A stretch of 64,000 nucleotides of DNA. Source: CAWKAV01 sp963847735 (GTDB lineage Bacteria > Desulfobacterota > Desulfuromonadia > Desulfuromonadales > BM103). The notes under the pieces are model-generated. The model did not search any database and was not told the DNA's origin. It worked only from the letters and a program-made list of their open reading frames with translations. Numbering within the stretch: position 1 is the stretch's first letter; the number at the start of each line of letters is the position of its first letter. The position numbers and the translations under genes are program-made. Shown in pieces: positions 25,765 through 35,313 of the stretch. Location: NCBI GenBank assembly GCA_963847735.1, contig CAWKAV010000003.1, positions 124,001-188,000 on the forward strand, written 5' to 3'.

Positions 25765-27273
25765 ATGCAAATCAGAGCAGAAGAAATCAGCGCAATTATC
25801 AAGAAGCAAATCGAAAGCTTCGGCCGTGAAGTCGAGGTCAGCGAAACCGGAACCATTATTTCGGTCGGTGACGGTATCGCCCGCATCCATGGTTTGGACA
25901 AGGCGATGGCCGGTGAATTGCTGGAATTTCCAGGCAACACCATGGGCATGGTCCTTAACCTCGAAGAAGACAATGTCGGTGCCGCGATCCTCGGTGATTC
26001 TGAGCACATCAAGGAAGGCGATACGGTTAAACGAACCGAACGCATCGTGCAGGTTCCGGTTGGCGAGGCCCTGATTGGTCGCGTGGTCAACGGTATCGGC
26101 ATTCCGATCGATGGCCAGGGACCGATAAAAACCGAGACTTATAGCAAGGTTGAAATTAAGGCGCCCGGTATCGTTGCGCGCAAGTCGGTTCATGAACCGA
26201 TGCAGACGGGCCTCAAGGCGATTGATTCCATGGTTCCGATTGGCCGTGGCCAGCGAGAACTGATCATTGGTGACCGTCAGACCGGCAAGACTGCGGTTGC
26301 AATCGACGCCATCATCAACCAAAAAGGTCAGAACATGATCTGCATCTATGTCGCCATCGGCCAGAAGCGCTCGACGGTAGCACAGGTAGTCGACAGGCTC
26401 AAGAAGACCGGCGCCATGGATTACACCATCGTCGTTTCTGCTTCTGCTTCCGAGCCGGCTCCGATGCAGTTCATCTCTCCTTACACCGGCGTGACCATGG
26501 GTGAGTTCTTCCGTGACAGCGGTCGGCACGCCCTGATCATTTATGATGACCTCTCCAAGCAGGCGGTTGCTTATCGTCAGCTTTCTCTGCTGCTGCGTCG
26601 TCCACCAGGACGCGAAGCTTATCCCGGCGACGTTTTCTATTTGCATAGCCGTCTGCTCGAACGTGCCTGCAAACTTAATGATGAGGAAGGTGCCGGTTCA
26701 CTGACCGCCCTGCCGATCATTGAGACCCAGGCTGGGGACGTTTCTGCTTATATCCCGACCAACGTTATCTCGATCACCGACGGTCAGATCTTCCTCGAGA
26801 CGGACCTGTTTTTCTCCGGCGTACGTCCGGCAATCAACGTTGGTCTCTCGGTTTCCCGTGTTGGTGGTTCTGCACAGGTCAAGGCAATGAAGCAGGTTGC
26901 AGGAACGTTGCGCCTGGCCCTGGCCCAGTACCGCGAGATGGCAGCCTTTGCTCAGTTCGGTTCCGATCTGGATGCCTCGACCCAACGTCAGCTGAATCGT
27001 GGTGCTCGACTGGTTGAGATCCTCAAGCAGGGCCAATATGTGCCCCTGCCGGTTGAGAAGCAGGTTTTGGCGATCTTTGCTGTCAACAACGGCTATGTGG
27101 ATGAGTATCCCACGACAGATGTTCAGCGTTATGAGAGTGAAATGATTTCTTTCATGGAAAGTAACTACGCTGACGTGATTAATACATTGCGTGACAAGAA
27201 AGCAATCGATGACGATCTGCAAGCGAAGATCAAGGCTGCTCTCGATGAATTCAAGAGCCAGTTTACCGCTTAA
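25765..27273 (+). CDS. atpA: ATP synthase subunit alpha (F1)
   Basis: Non-catalytic nucleotide-binding subunit of F1. 502 residues, normal length. It begins MQIRAEEISAIIKKQI, with Walker A GDRQTGKTAVAID, ALIIYDDLSKQAVAYRQ, and the arginine-finger segment FSGVRPAINVGLSVSRVGG. 13 bases after atpH. Confidence 0.98.
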   Translation: MQIRAEEISAIIKKQIESFGREVEVSETGTIISVGDGIARIHGLDKAMAGELLEFPGNTMGMVLNLEEDNVGAAILGDSEHIKEGDTVKRTERIVQVPVGEALIGRVVNGIGIPIDGQGPIKTETYSKVEIKAPGIVARKSVHEPMQTGLKAIDSMVPIGRGQRELIIGDRQTGKTAVAIDAIINQKGQNMICIYVAIGQKRSTVAQVVDRLKKTGAMDYTIVVSASASEPAPMQFISPYTGVTMGEFFRDSGRHALIIYDDLSKQAVAYRQLSLLLRRPPGREAYPGDVFYLHSRLLERACKLNDEEGAGSLTALPIIETQAGDVSAYIPTNVISITDGQIFLETDLFFSGVRPAINVGLSVSRVGGSAQVKAMKQVAGTLRLALAQYREMAAFAQFGSDLDASTQRQLNRGARLVEILKQGQYVPLPVEKQVLAIFAVNNGYVDEYPTTDVQRYESEMISFMESNYADVINTLRDKKAIDDDLQAKIKAALDEFKSQFTA

Positions 27274-27297
27274 TCACGTACCGATCGGGTAATACAG

Positions 27298-28173
27298 ATG
27301 GCAAGTCTTAAAGACATTAAAAAGCGAATATCCTCGGTCAAGAGCACGCAACAGATCACCAAGGCCATGAAGATGGTTTCGGCGTCCAAGTTGCGGCGTG
27401 CTCAGGAGGCTGTTGTCGCTGCCCGTCCCTACGCGGACAAAATGGCCGACGTACTCTCAAGCTTGGCTCTGCGTGTAGACGCAGAGAGCAATGCATTACT
27501 GGCTGTTCGCGACAAGGGTAAGGCTCTGGTTGTGCTGATTACTGGCGACCGTGGCCTCTGTGGCGGCTTCAACGTCAATATCTCGAAGGCCGCTGAACGG
27601 TTTATACGTGAAAAAGGCCAAGACTATGAGAGCTACGAACTGATGATCGTTGGTCGTAAGGGCAATGATTATCTCAAACGCCGCTCGGGTATGGTGATTA
27701 CTAAAGTGTATGAGAACCTGGTCGGTACCAAGCAAGTAAGCTACCCGACGGGAGCTCTGCTTGGTCAGGAAGTCATCGACCTCTACCGCAGCGGTGAATA
27801 CGACGGCGTCTTCCTGGTATACAATGCATTCCAGAGTGTTATGACCCAGACTCTAACTGTGACTCAACTGTTGCCAATCGTGCCGAAGAAAGTGGATGAA
27901 GGGGCGCAGGTTACGGATTACATCTATGAGCCGAATGCCAAGAATGTTTTAGAGGAGATACTGCCTAAACACATCGAAGTGCAGATCTTTCGCTCTCTGC
28001 TCGAATCCTCTGCTTCGGAGCACGGTGCAAGGATGACGGCTATGGATAGTGCCAGCAAGAATGCATCTGAGATGATTGGCAAACTGACCTTGCAATACAA
28101 TCGCGCCCGTCAGGCTGCTATCACCAAGGAGTTGCTGGAGATTATCTCCGGTGCAGAATCAATTAAGTCTTAG
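27298..28173 (+). CDS. atpG: ATP synthase subunit gamma (F1 rotor shaft)
   Basis: 291 residues. It begins MASLKDIKKRISSVKSTQQ with the conserved ITKAMKMVSASKLRRAQ, contains ITGDRGLCGGFN, and ends with the family C-terminal helix (ASKNASEMIGKLTLQYNRARQAAIT). It carries the rotor torque between c-ring and F1. A small CACCC/GGGTG hairpin lies in the gap before atpD. Confidence 0.97.
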   Translation: MASLKDIKKRISSVKSTQQITKAMKMVSASKLRRAQEAVVAARPYADKMADVLSSLALRVDAESNALLAVRDKGKALVVLITGDRGLCGGFNVNISKAAERFIREKGQDYESYELMIVGRKGNDYLKRRSGMVITKVYENLVGTKQVSYPTGALLGQEVIDLYRSGEYDGVFLVYNAFQSVMTQTLTVTQLLPIVPKKVDEGAQVTDYIYEPNAKNVLEEILPKHIEVQIFRSLLESSASEHGARMTAMDSASKNASEMIGKLTLQYNRARQAAITKELLEIISGAESIKS

Positions 28174-28247
28174 GCTTCCAACGAATTAATATAAGAACAA
28201 ACACCCCATCCGGAACCCGGGTGGGCTGAATGGAGGAACGGTTCATC

Positions 28248-29654
28248 ATGAATAAAGGACGCATCACGCAGGTCATCGGCGCAGTTGTCGACGTCGAATT
28301 TGAAGCCGGCAAGCTTCCCGAGATCTACCACGCGCTTAGGGTGTCCAACCCGTCGATTGATGATCGGGAGTGGAACCTGGTTCTTGAAGTTGCTCAGCAT
28401 CTTGGTGAAAATACCGTACGAACGATTGCTATGGACGCTACAGACGGTCTTGTTCGCGGTCAGGACGCGCTCGATACCGGCAAACAGATTGTTATGCCGG
28501 TTGGTCCCAAAACCCTTGGTCGAATCATGAACGTCATTGGTGAGCCGGTCGATGAAGCTGGCCCGATCGGCGCCGAACTGGAATGGAATATCCACCGCCC
28601 TGCTCCGGAATTCATTGAGCAGTCAACCAAGGTTGAAGCCTTTGAAACCGGCATCAAAGTCGTTGACTTACTCGCCCCTTATGCGCGTGGCGGTAAGATC
28701 GGTCTGTTCGGCGGCGCGGGTGTTGGCAAGACGGTTTTGATCATGGAACTGATCAATAACATTGCCAAACAGCACGGTGGCTACTCGGTCTTTGCTGGTG
28801 TTGGTGAGCGTACCCGTGAAGGCAACGACCTCTGGCACGAGATGAAGGAGTCCGGTGTTCTCGATAAAGCCGCCCTGGTCTATGGCCAGATGAATGAGCC
28901 TCCAGGTGCTCGTGCTCGTGTTGCTCTTTCCGCACTGACGGTTGCTGAATACTTCCGTGACGAAGAAGGCCAGGATGTCCTTCTCTTCGTGGATAATATC
29001 TTCCGCTTCACCCAGGCAGGTTCCGAGGTTTCGGCGCTGCTTGGCCGTATCCCTTCAGCGGTCGGTTACCAGCCGACCCTGGCCACCGAGATGGGTGAGC
29101 TGCAGGAACGTATTACCACAACCAGCAAAGGTTCGATCACTTCGGTTCAGGCCATCTATGTGCCTGCCGACGACTTGACCGATCCCGCGCCCGCCACCGC
29201 TTTTGCCCATCTTGATGCGACCACGGTTCTTTCACGCCAGATCGCCGAGCTCGGTATCTATCCCGCGGTTGACCCGCTCGACTCAACCAGCCGTATCCTT
29301 GATCCGCAGGTTGTCGGCGCAGAGCATTACAAGTGTGCCCGCGACGTACAGTTCGTACTGCAGCGCTACAAGGACCTGCAGGACATTATCGCTATCCTCG
29401 GTATGGATGAACTCTCCGAAGATGACAAGCTGACCGTTTCTCGTGCCCGTAAGATCCAGAAGTTCCTCTCCCAGCCGTTCTTTGTTGCCGAAACCTTTAC
29501 CGGTGCCCCAGGCAAGTACGTGGAACTGAAGGATACCATCAAGGGTTTCCGTGATCTGGTGGACGGTAAATACGATGATATCCCGGAGCAGGCTTTCTAC
29601 CTGGTTGGTACTATGGAAGAGGCCCTGGAAAAAGCCAAGCAACTGGCTTCTTAA
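28248..29654 (+). CDS. atpD: ATP synthase subunit beta (F1, catalytic)
   Basis: Catalytic subunit. From ATG 28248 (MNKGRITQVIGAVVDVEF) there are 468 residues. Walker A is GGAGVGKTVLIMELI, followed by GERTREGNDL with the catalytic glutamate, then ALTVAEYFRD and LLFVDNIFRFTQAG. An ATG six codons earlier coincides with the GGAGG ribosome site and is rejected. Confidence 0.98.
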   Translation: MNKGRITQVIGAVVDVEFEAGKLPEIYHALRVSNPSIDDREWNLVLEVAQHLGENTVRTIAMDATDGLVRGQDALDTGKQIVMPVGPKTLGRIMNVIGEPVDEAGPIGAELEWNIHRPAPEFIEQSTKVEAFETGIKVVDLLAPYARGGKIGLFGGAGVGKTVLIMELINNIAKQHGGYSVFAGVGERTREGNDLWHEMKESGVLDKAALVYGQMNEPPGARARVALSALTVAEYFRDEEGQDVLLFVDNIFRFTQAGSEVSALLGRIPSAVGYQPTLATEMGELQERITTTSKGSITSVQAIYVPADDLTDPAPATAFAHLDATTVLSRQIAELGIYPAVDPLDSTSRILDPQVVGAEHYKCARDVQFVLQRYKDLQDIIAILGMDELSEDDKLTVSRARKIQKFLSQPFFVAETFTGAPGKYVELKDTIKGFRDLVDGKYDDIPEQAFYLVGTMEEALEKAKQLAS

Positions 29655-29687
29655 ACAGGAAGTTCCGGCATAAAGGAATAAATAGGC

Positions 29688-30101
29688 ATGGCAGAAAAGC
29701 TCAAATTGGAACTGGTTACACCTTACAAGCGGGTGTTGTCGGAAGAGGTTGATGAAGTGACCGCTCCAGGCAGTATCGGCGAATTCGGTGTCTTGCCCGG
29801 CCATACGTCCCTGCTGACAACCTTGAAGGTCGGCGCATTGACCTACAAAAAGGGTAATGAGGCCTTTCAGGTTGCCGTTAACTGGGGCTATGTGGAAGTT
29901 GAGGATAACGTCATGACGGTGTTGGTCGAAACTGCCGAACCTGCCGACCAGATCGACGTGGAACGTGCCAAGGCAGCTCAGGTTCGTGCAGAAGATGCTC
30001 TTAAGAAACTCTCCAGCGAGGACAAAGAATTTAGAATCATGGAAAGTGCTCTGGAGCGGGCTTTGATCCGTGTTCAGGTGGCGAGCAAGAAGCTCCATTG
30101 A
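29688..30101 (+). CDS. atpC: ATP synthase subunit epsilon (F1)
   Basis: 137-residue regulatory subunit of the rotor. An N-terminal beta-barrel (LKLELVTPYKRVLSEEVDEV, PGSIGEFGVLPGHTSLLTTL) is followed by a two-helix C-terminal domain (DVERAKAAQVRAEDALKKL). Last gene of the operon, followed by a strong terminator. Confidence 0.97.
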   Translation: MAEKLKLELVTPYKRVLSEEVDEVTAPGSIGEFGVLPGHTSLLTTLKVGALTYKKGNEAFQVAVNWGYVEVEDNVMTVLVETAEPADQIDVERAKAAQVRAEDALKKLSSEDKEFRIMESALERALIRVQVASKKLH

Positions 30102-30125
30102 TTTCCGGCGTAGGTGTAAAAGTTA

Positions 30126-30160
30126 ACGGGCGACTCATTTGAGCCGCCCGTTTTGTTTTT
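30126..30160 (+). terminator. Terminator of the ATP synthase operon
   Basis: ACGGGCG (30126-30132) pairs with CGCCCGT (30145-30151), with an inner CTC/GAG pairing, followed by TTTTGTTTTT. Confidence 0.93.
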
Positions 30161-30499
30161 AGTCAATGGTGTCAATTTATGTCTTAAGATATCAGATGCA
30201 CGGGAAAACTGGTTACGACGTAGCGCAGTTTGTTAAAGACAAGAACAGAAAAAATAAAGGCCGGTCATTCTGCTTACGGGAAAAGAGGTTACGAAGGAAG
30301 AAGCAAGGGAGTATGGCTGCGCAATGTGCGTCTCGAAAAAAACTTGAAAAAAGTTATATCGATGGCCAGGATTCTGTCTCCATCTCCATGACCCCCAGGC
30401 CCCCTCTTTTATCGAATCTCTCCGCCCCGCATCTTTTTTTCTGAAAGCTTCCCTGAATTGTCGAATCGTATATAATGCATAAAATCCTTTTGATGGAGT
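30161..30499. other. atpC-aroC intergenic region
   Basis: Apart from a TATAAT hexamer (30471-30476) in front of aroC, nothing recognisable. The -35 region upstream of this hexamer is poor. A 92-codon open frame here has no ribosome site or recognisable protein features. Confidence 0.5.
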
Positions 30500-30505
30500 A
30501 TGCAG

Positions 30506-31588
30506 ATGTCCAGTTCTCTCGGCACATTATTTCGCGTAAGCACTTTTGGTGAATCACACGGCGTGGGTGTTGGCGCTGTGGTTGACGGTTGCCCGGCCGG
30601 GTTGCATCTTTCTGAAGGCGATATTCAGGTCCAGCTTGATCGGCGTCGCCCGGGGCAGAGCGATCTCACCACACCACGCGAGGAAGCAGATCAGGTCACG
30701 ATTCTCTCCGGTGTGGAAAATGGTTTGACTCTCGGTACGCCGATTGGCCTGCTGGTGCATAACAAGGACCAGCGCCCTGGCGACTACGACGAAATGGATC
30801 AGGTGCCGCGCCCCTCCCATGCTGATTTTACTTACCAGGCTAAATACGGGACCCGCGCCAGCAGCGGCGGTGGCCGCTCCAGTGCCCGCGAAACCATTGG
30901 CCGAGTGGCTGCCGGGGCCATCGCAGAGAAGATCCTGCGTGAAGAGTGGGGGGTGGAGATCGTTGCCTGGGTCAGTTCTGTGGGCGCTGAGCAGGCTGCT
31001 GATATTGACCCGGATACTGTCAGCCGGGCGCAGGTTGATGCATACCTGTCACGTTGTCCAGACAAAGCTTCCGCACAACGTATGGAGGCGTTGGTGCGCG
31101 AAGTCCTGGCTGCCAAGGATTCGATCGGTGGCGTGGTCAGCTGCGTCTGTCGCAACGTACCGGCGGGCTGGGGAGAGCCGGTATTCGACAAACTTGACGC
31201 CATGCTCGCCCAGGCCATGTTATCGTTGCCGGCCACCAAGGGCTTTGAAATTGGCTCCGGTTTCTCCGGCACACAATTACGCGGTTCGCAGCACAACGAT
31301 CCCTTTGTACAGAAAGGTACACGCCTCGGTACGGTGACCAATAACGCCGGTGGCACGCTGGGCGGTATCTCCAGTGGCGAGCCGGTGCTTTTCCGGGTGG
31401 CCTTCAAACCGGTTGCAACGATTGGTCTGCCTCAGCAGACCGTTGGTTTTGACGGCAAGGCGGTGACTTTGGAAGCCAAGGGTCGACACGACCCATGCGT
31501 GGTGCCGCGTGCCGTCCCGATCGTTGAATCAATGGCCGCGCTGGTGCTGCTCGATCTGGCATTGAGACAGAAAATGCGAATTTTGTAG
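30506..31588 (+). CDS. aroC: Chorismate synthase
   Basis: Last step of the shikimate pathway, converting EPSP to chorismate with reduced FMN. From ATG 30506 (MSSSLGTLFRVSTFGESHG) there are 360 residues. Signature segments: GESHGVGVGAVVDGCPAG, YGTRASSGGGRSSARET, FKPVATIGLPQQTV, and RHDPCVVPRAVPIVE. GGAG lies 7 bases before this ATG; the ATG two codons earlier is too close to it. Probably monocistronic. Confidence 0.97.
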   Translation: MSSSLGTLFRVSTFGESHGVGVGAVVDGCPAGLHLSEGDIQVQLDRRRPGQSDLTTPREEADQVTILSGVENGLTLGTPIGLLVHNKDQRPGDYDEMDQVPRPSHADFTYQAKYGTRASSGGGRSSARETIGRVAAGAIAEKILREEWGVEIVAWVSSVGAEQAADIDPDTVSRAQVDAYLSRCPDKASAQRMEALVREVLAAKDSIGGVVSCVCRNVPAGWGEPVFDKLDAMLAQAMLSLPATKGFEIGSGFSGTQLRGSQHNDPFVQKGTRLGTVTNNAGGTLGGISSGEPVLFRVAFKPVATIGLPQQTVGFDGKAVTLEAKGRHDPCVVPRAVPIVESMAALVLLDLALRQKMRIL

Positions 31589-31784
31589 CGAGCAAGGCAT
31601 GTTAGAATCAAAATTAATTGAAAGGGGATGCATGGGATAAATTCCAAGACTCAGGGGGCTTGTTTTTGAACTATCCTATTCATCCCCGCTATCCCTGAAA
31701 ATAATGCTTTTGGCTTTTTGGCCAGGCAGCATCAAGTTGAGTCAATTGGATAACCATGATCTTTTATTAGTGATTGTTAGCGAA

Positions 31785-31810
31785 CGGGCGTGAGAATCGC
31801 CCTTAGTTTT
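31785..31810 (+). terminator. Possible terminator between aroC and recQ
   Basis: GGGCG (31786-31790) pairs with CGCCC (31798-31802), followed by TTAGTTTT. The stem is only 5 bp and lies 200 bases past aroC. Confidence 0.4.
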
Positions 31811-31868
31811 ACTCTTTGATGTAATGTGATCGGCGTCTCTACGCCCCCTTCTGAAAGTTGCTTCATCC

Positions 31869-33674
31869 ATGAACAAATCAATTCAACCGCGCCAGACCCT
31901 GCTAGAAATTTTTGGCTACAGCGAGTTCCGTCCCCAGCAGGAAGAGATTATCGAGACCCTGATCTCGGGTCATGATGCCTTTGTGCTGATGCCGACCGGC
32001 GGCGGCAAGTCACTCTGCTATCAGATTCCGGCTCTGCACCGTGATGGCGTCGCCATCGTGGTTTCTCCCCTGATTTCGTTGATGAAAGATCAGGTCGATG
32101 CCCTGGTTGCCAACGGCGTGCGAGCAGCCTTCTACAATTCGTCCCTTAACTCGGCTGAGACCCGACGTGTCCTCGAAGAACTGCATGCCGGTGAACTTGA
32201 CCTGCTTTATGTGGCGCCGGAACGTTTGTTGAACGAGGGTTTTCTCGACCAGCTGAAGAGCTTGCCGATCGCTCTGTTTGCCATTGACGAAGCCCACTGC
32301 GTCTCGCAATGGGGGCACGATTTCCGTCCCGAATACGTCCAGCTTGGCCAGCTGCATGTGCACTTCCCCGAGGTGCCGATGATTGGCCTGACGGCTACGG
32401 CTGATCCACAGACCAGGCAGGATGTGCTGCAGCGTCTTGGTTTGCAAAAGGCCCGCTGCTTTGTCACCGGCTTTGATCGCCCGAATATTCGTTACACGGT
32501 GGTTGAAAAACGCAAGCCGTTTGAGCAGTTGCTGGCGTTTCTTGATGACCATCGGCGGGAAGCGGGGATCATTTACGCCCTGTCGCGAAAGCGGGTTGAA
32601 GAAGTCGCTGATCGCCTGGCGGCGGCCGGATTCAAGGCCCGCGCCTATCACGCCGGACTGGGCGACAAGGAGCGTAAAAAGGTGCAGGAGATGTTCCTGC
32701 ACGACGATATTGACATCGTTGTGGCGACGGTTGCCTTCGGCATGGGCATCGATAAGCCCAATGTGCGTTTTGTGGTTCATTACGATTTGCCGAAAAACAT
32801 CGAGAGCTATTATCAGGAGACCGGCCGCTCCGGTCGTGATGGTCTGTCAGCCGAGGCGCTGCTTCTTTTTGGCTACGGTGACATCGCCATCAGTCGCGGC
32901 CTGATTGAAAAGGGTGGTAATCCGGAACAGAAGCGTATTGAACTCCACAAATTGCAGGCCATGATCGGCTTTGGCGAGGCGCAGACTTGTCGTCGTCGGG
33001 TCTTGCTCGGTTATTTCGGAGCAAGACTGGAGAAAGATTGCGGCAACTGTGATGTCTGCCTCAATCCACCGGAAACCTATGATGCCACCGTGGACGCGCA
33101 GAAGGCACTCTCCTGCGTGTTCCGGGTCGGGCAGCGCTTCGGTGTCGGTCACGTGGTTGATGTGCTGCGTGGTGCGCAAACGCAACGCATCCTTGATCTG
33201 AAGCACGACAAACTGTCTACCTATGGTATCGGTGCCGAGAAAGTCGCCGAGGCCTGGAACAGCCTGATCCGGCAACTGATCCATCGTGGTTACCTGGTGC
33301 AGGATGTAGCCAGTTATTCTGTCCTGAAGTTAACGGAAGCGGCCAGACCGTTGCTGCGGGGCGAGGAACAGCTGGTGATGGCCAAGCCGCGCATTCGTGT
33401 CAAGACTCTGCAGAAGAAGGGGCGGGCGCAGGTCGGTGACTTCGATTACGACGACGACCTGTTCGATGTTCTGCGTATGCGTCGCAAAAAGCTGGCCGAT
33501 GCTGCAGGAGTGCCGCCCTACGTGATCTTTGGCGATGCCACCCTGGCTGAAATGGCAGCGAAAATGCCGACCGATCAAGCGGCGCTGCTGGCGATCAACG
33601 GCGTTGGCAGGCACAAGCTGCAGCGCTTCGGGAGTGAGTTTATCGACGAGATCATCAGCTATCTTTGCCGTTAG
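31869..33674 (+). CDS. recQ: ATP-dependent DNA helicase RecQ
   Basis: 3'-5' helicase of the RecF recombination pathway. 601 residues with all three modules. The helicase core has MPTGGGKSLCYQIPA, DEAHCVSQWGHDFRPEY, and QETGRSGRDG. The RQC zinc site has cysteines in TCRRR and CGNCDVC. The C-terminal HRDC domain spans roughly residues 525-600 (FDVLRMRRKKLADAAGVPPY). It is convergent with the malic enzyme gene. Confidence 0.97.
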   Translation: MNKSIQPRQTLLEIFGYSEFRPQQEEIIETLISGHDAFVLMPTGGGKSLCYQIPALHRDGVAIVVSPLISLMKDQVDALVANGVRAAFYNSSLNSAETRRVLEELHAGELDLLYVAPERLLNEGFLDQLKSLPIALFAIDEAHCVSQWGHDFRPEYVQLGQLHVHFPEVPMIGLTATADPQTRQDVLQRLGLQKARCFVTGFDRPNIRYTVVEKRKPFEQLLAFLDDHRREAGIIYALSRKRVEEVADRLAAAGFKARAYHAGLGDKERKKVQEMFLHDDIDIVVATVAFGMGIDKPNVRFVVHYDLPKNIESYYQETGRSGRDGLSAEALLLFGYGDIAISRGLIEKGGNPEQKRIELHKLQAMIGFGEAQTCRRRVLLGYFGARLEKDCGNCDVCLNPPETYDATVDAQKALSCVFRVGQRFGVGHVVDVLRGAQTQRILDLKHDKLSTYGIGAEKVAEAWNSLIRQLIHRGYLVQDVASYSVLKLTEAARPLLRGEEQLVMAKPRIRVKTLQKKGRAQVGDFDYDDDLFDVLRMRRKKLADAAGVPPYVIFGDATLAEMAAKMPTDQAALLAINGVGRHKLQRFGSEFIDEIISYLCR

Positions 33675-33877
33675 TCTTAATCTTTGTTGCCAGAAGGGTG
33701 TACGTGAAAAAAGGGCGGGAGACTCACTGAATACAGGAAAATCAATGGCGAGAAGATTTCCGGAAGGGTGGTGTTCGCCGGGGCCTTGGTGCGCTGCTTT
33801 ATCCTTTGCCAGTTGACCAGGGAGGTGTGCAGCAGTTCACCCCCTGGTGTGGTCTCCCGGCAACACCTTTTGAACCA

Positions 33878-35218
33878 TCAATCCCAGTGCTTGATCACTC
33901 CCGACTCCAGGGCGGCACGTTCAACGGCGGCTGTCACATCTTTATGGACTTCCGGATGCAGCAGTGACGGCACCAGTTCGTTCTCCTCGGCATGCCGGGC
34001 GATACTCTGCGCAGCGGCTATTTTCATCTTGTTGTTGATCCGGGTCGCCCGCACGTTCAACGCGCCGCGAAACAGGCCGGGAAAGGCGAGCGCGTTGTTG
34101 ACACTCTTACCGTCAGCGGCAAAAGAGGCTCCGGCCTGCACGGCAAGCTCTGGAGTGATCTCCGGGTGCGGGTTAGAGAGGGCGAGGATCACCGAGCCCT
34201 TGCGCACCATCTCCGGCTTGATCAGGCCGGGGCAGCCGGTGGTCGCGATGACAACATGGGCCTTGTTCATGACATCGGGCAAGGTGCTGGCTTCACCGCC
34301 GGCAGCGACGAGCCGCTCGCAGGCCGCGGGGTCCAGGTCGGTGCCAATTACTTTTTTGACCCCGTAAGCGAGCAGCAGTTTGCTGATTCCCATCCCTGCC
34401 GCCCCCAGGCCGATCACACCCACCACCGATTTCTTCAGCATCAGCCCGGAAAAACGCGTCGCGTTGAGCAGGGCCGCCAGCACCACAACCGCGGTACCGT
34501 GCTGATCATCATGCATGACGGGGATATCGAGTTCGGCATCAAGGGTATCTTCTATCTCGAAGCACTCAGGGGCCTTGATGTCTTCAAGCTTGATGGCGCC
34601 AAAAGTTGGAGCGATGTTGCGCACCGTTTCGATAATCACCCTCGGATCGCGGTTCTGGATCAGGATCGGTACTCCGCTGATGCCGACTAGGTGGTCGAAG
34701 AGCACGGCCTTGCCCTCCATCACCGGCATGCCCGCAACCGCGCCAATGTCGCCGAGGCCGAGGATCGCCGTGCCGTTGGTGACGATAGCGACCTGGTTCG
34801 GGATCGAGGTGTACTGGTAAGCCAGTTCCGGGGAGCGTTGGATGTCCTTGCAGATGGCGGCAACCCCCGGCGTGTAAATCTGGCGTACATCGGTGATGGT
34901 CTCAATCCTCACCCTGCTCTTGGTGGCGATCTTGCCGCCCTCGTGGATCTTGTGGACCAGGTCGATCACATCCTCAACGATAATCCCCTGCAGGTTGGAA
35001 ATCGCATCAACCACATCTTCAAACTGCTGGTCCGTGTCGACATAGACCACGATCTCGCGGGTGTTGTGTGTGCGCCCGTACCTCACCAGGTGGATATCAC
35101 CGACGCTGGCATTCTGCCCTGCAATTGCAGTCATCACTTTTGCCAGATGCCCCGGCTTGTCACAGAGCATCAGGCGCAGACACTTGGCGATCTTTCCTGC
35201 CCCTCTTTCGATTTCCAT
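33878..35218 (-). CDS. NAD-dependent malic enzyme with N-terminal ACT domain
   Basis: Oxidative decarboxylation of malate to pyruvate. From ATG 35218 (MEIERGAGKIAKCLRLMLCD) there are 446 residues: an ACT-like regulatory domain over the first 85 or so, then a malic-enzyme domain (IYTPGVAAICKDI; VTNGTAILGLGDIGAVAGMP; HDDQHGTAVVVLAALLNA) and an NAD-binding domain (VIGLGAAGMGISKLLLAYG). A longer frame to 35326 runs through a good promoter and is rejected; GGGGAG precedes the chosen ATG. The ACT domain suggests allosteric control. NAD versus NADP preference is not determined. Confidence 0.92.
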   Translation of the reverse strand: MEIERGAGKIAKCLRLMLCDKPGHLAKVMTAIAGQNASVGDIHLVRYGRTHNTREIVVYVDTDQQFEDVVDAISNLQGIIVEDVIDLVHKIHEGGKIATKSRVRIETITDVRQIYTPGVAAICKDIQRSPELAYQYTSIPNQVAIVTNGTAILGLGDIGAVAGMPVMEGKAVLFDHLVGISGVPILIQNRDPRVIIETVRNIAPTFGAIKLEDIKAPECFEIEDTLDAELDIPVMHDDQHGTAVVVLAALLNATRFSGLMLKKSVVGVIGLGAAGMGISKLLLAYGVKKVIGTDLDPAACERLVAAGGEASTLPDVMNKAHVVIATTGCPGLIKPEMVRKGSVILALSNPHPEITPELAVQAGASFAADGKSVNNALAFPGLFRGALNVRATRINNKMKIAAAQSIARHAEENELVPSLLHPEVHKDVTAAVERAALESGVIKHWD

Positions 35219-35285
35219 AATTCTCCCCGGTTTTCCCCGATCAACTCCCGGACAAACAGTCCCGGACTCTCTAAAATCACTGCGT

Positions 35286-35313
35286 ATTATAGTCTTTGAG
35301 ACATTCTGTGCAA
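35286..35313 (-). promoter_or_regulatory. Promoter of the malic enzyme gene
   Basis: On the minus strand TTGCAC (35308-35313), 16 bases, then a perfect TATAAT (35286-35291). Transcription would start near 35279, about 60 bases before the ATG. Confidence 0.75.

Noticed and set aside
30166..30444. 92-codon frame between atpC and aroC
   Set aside because: Starts right after the operon terminator without a ribosome site; basic, low-complexity sequence with no similarity I recognise.
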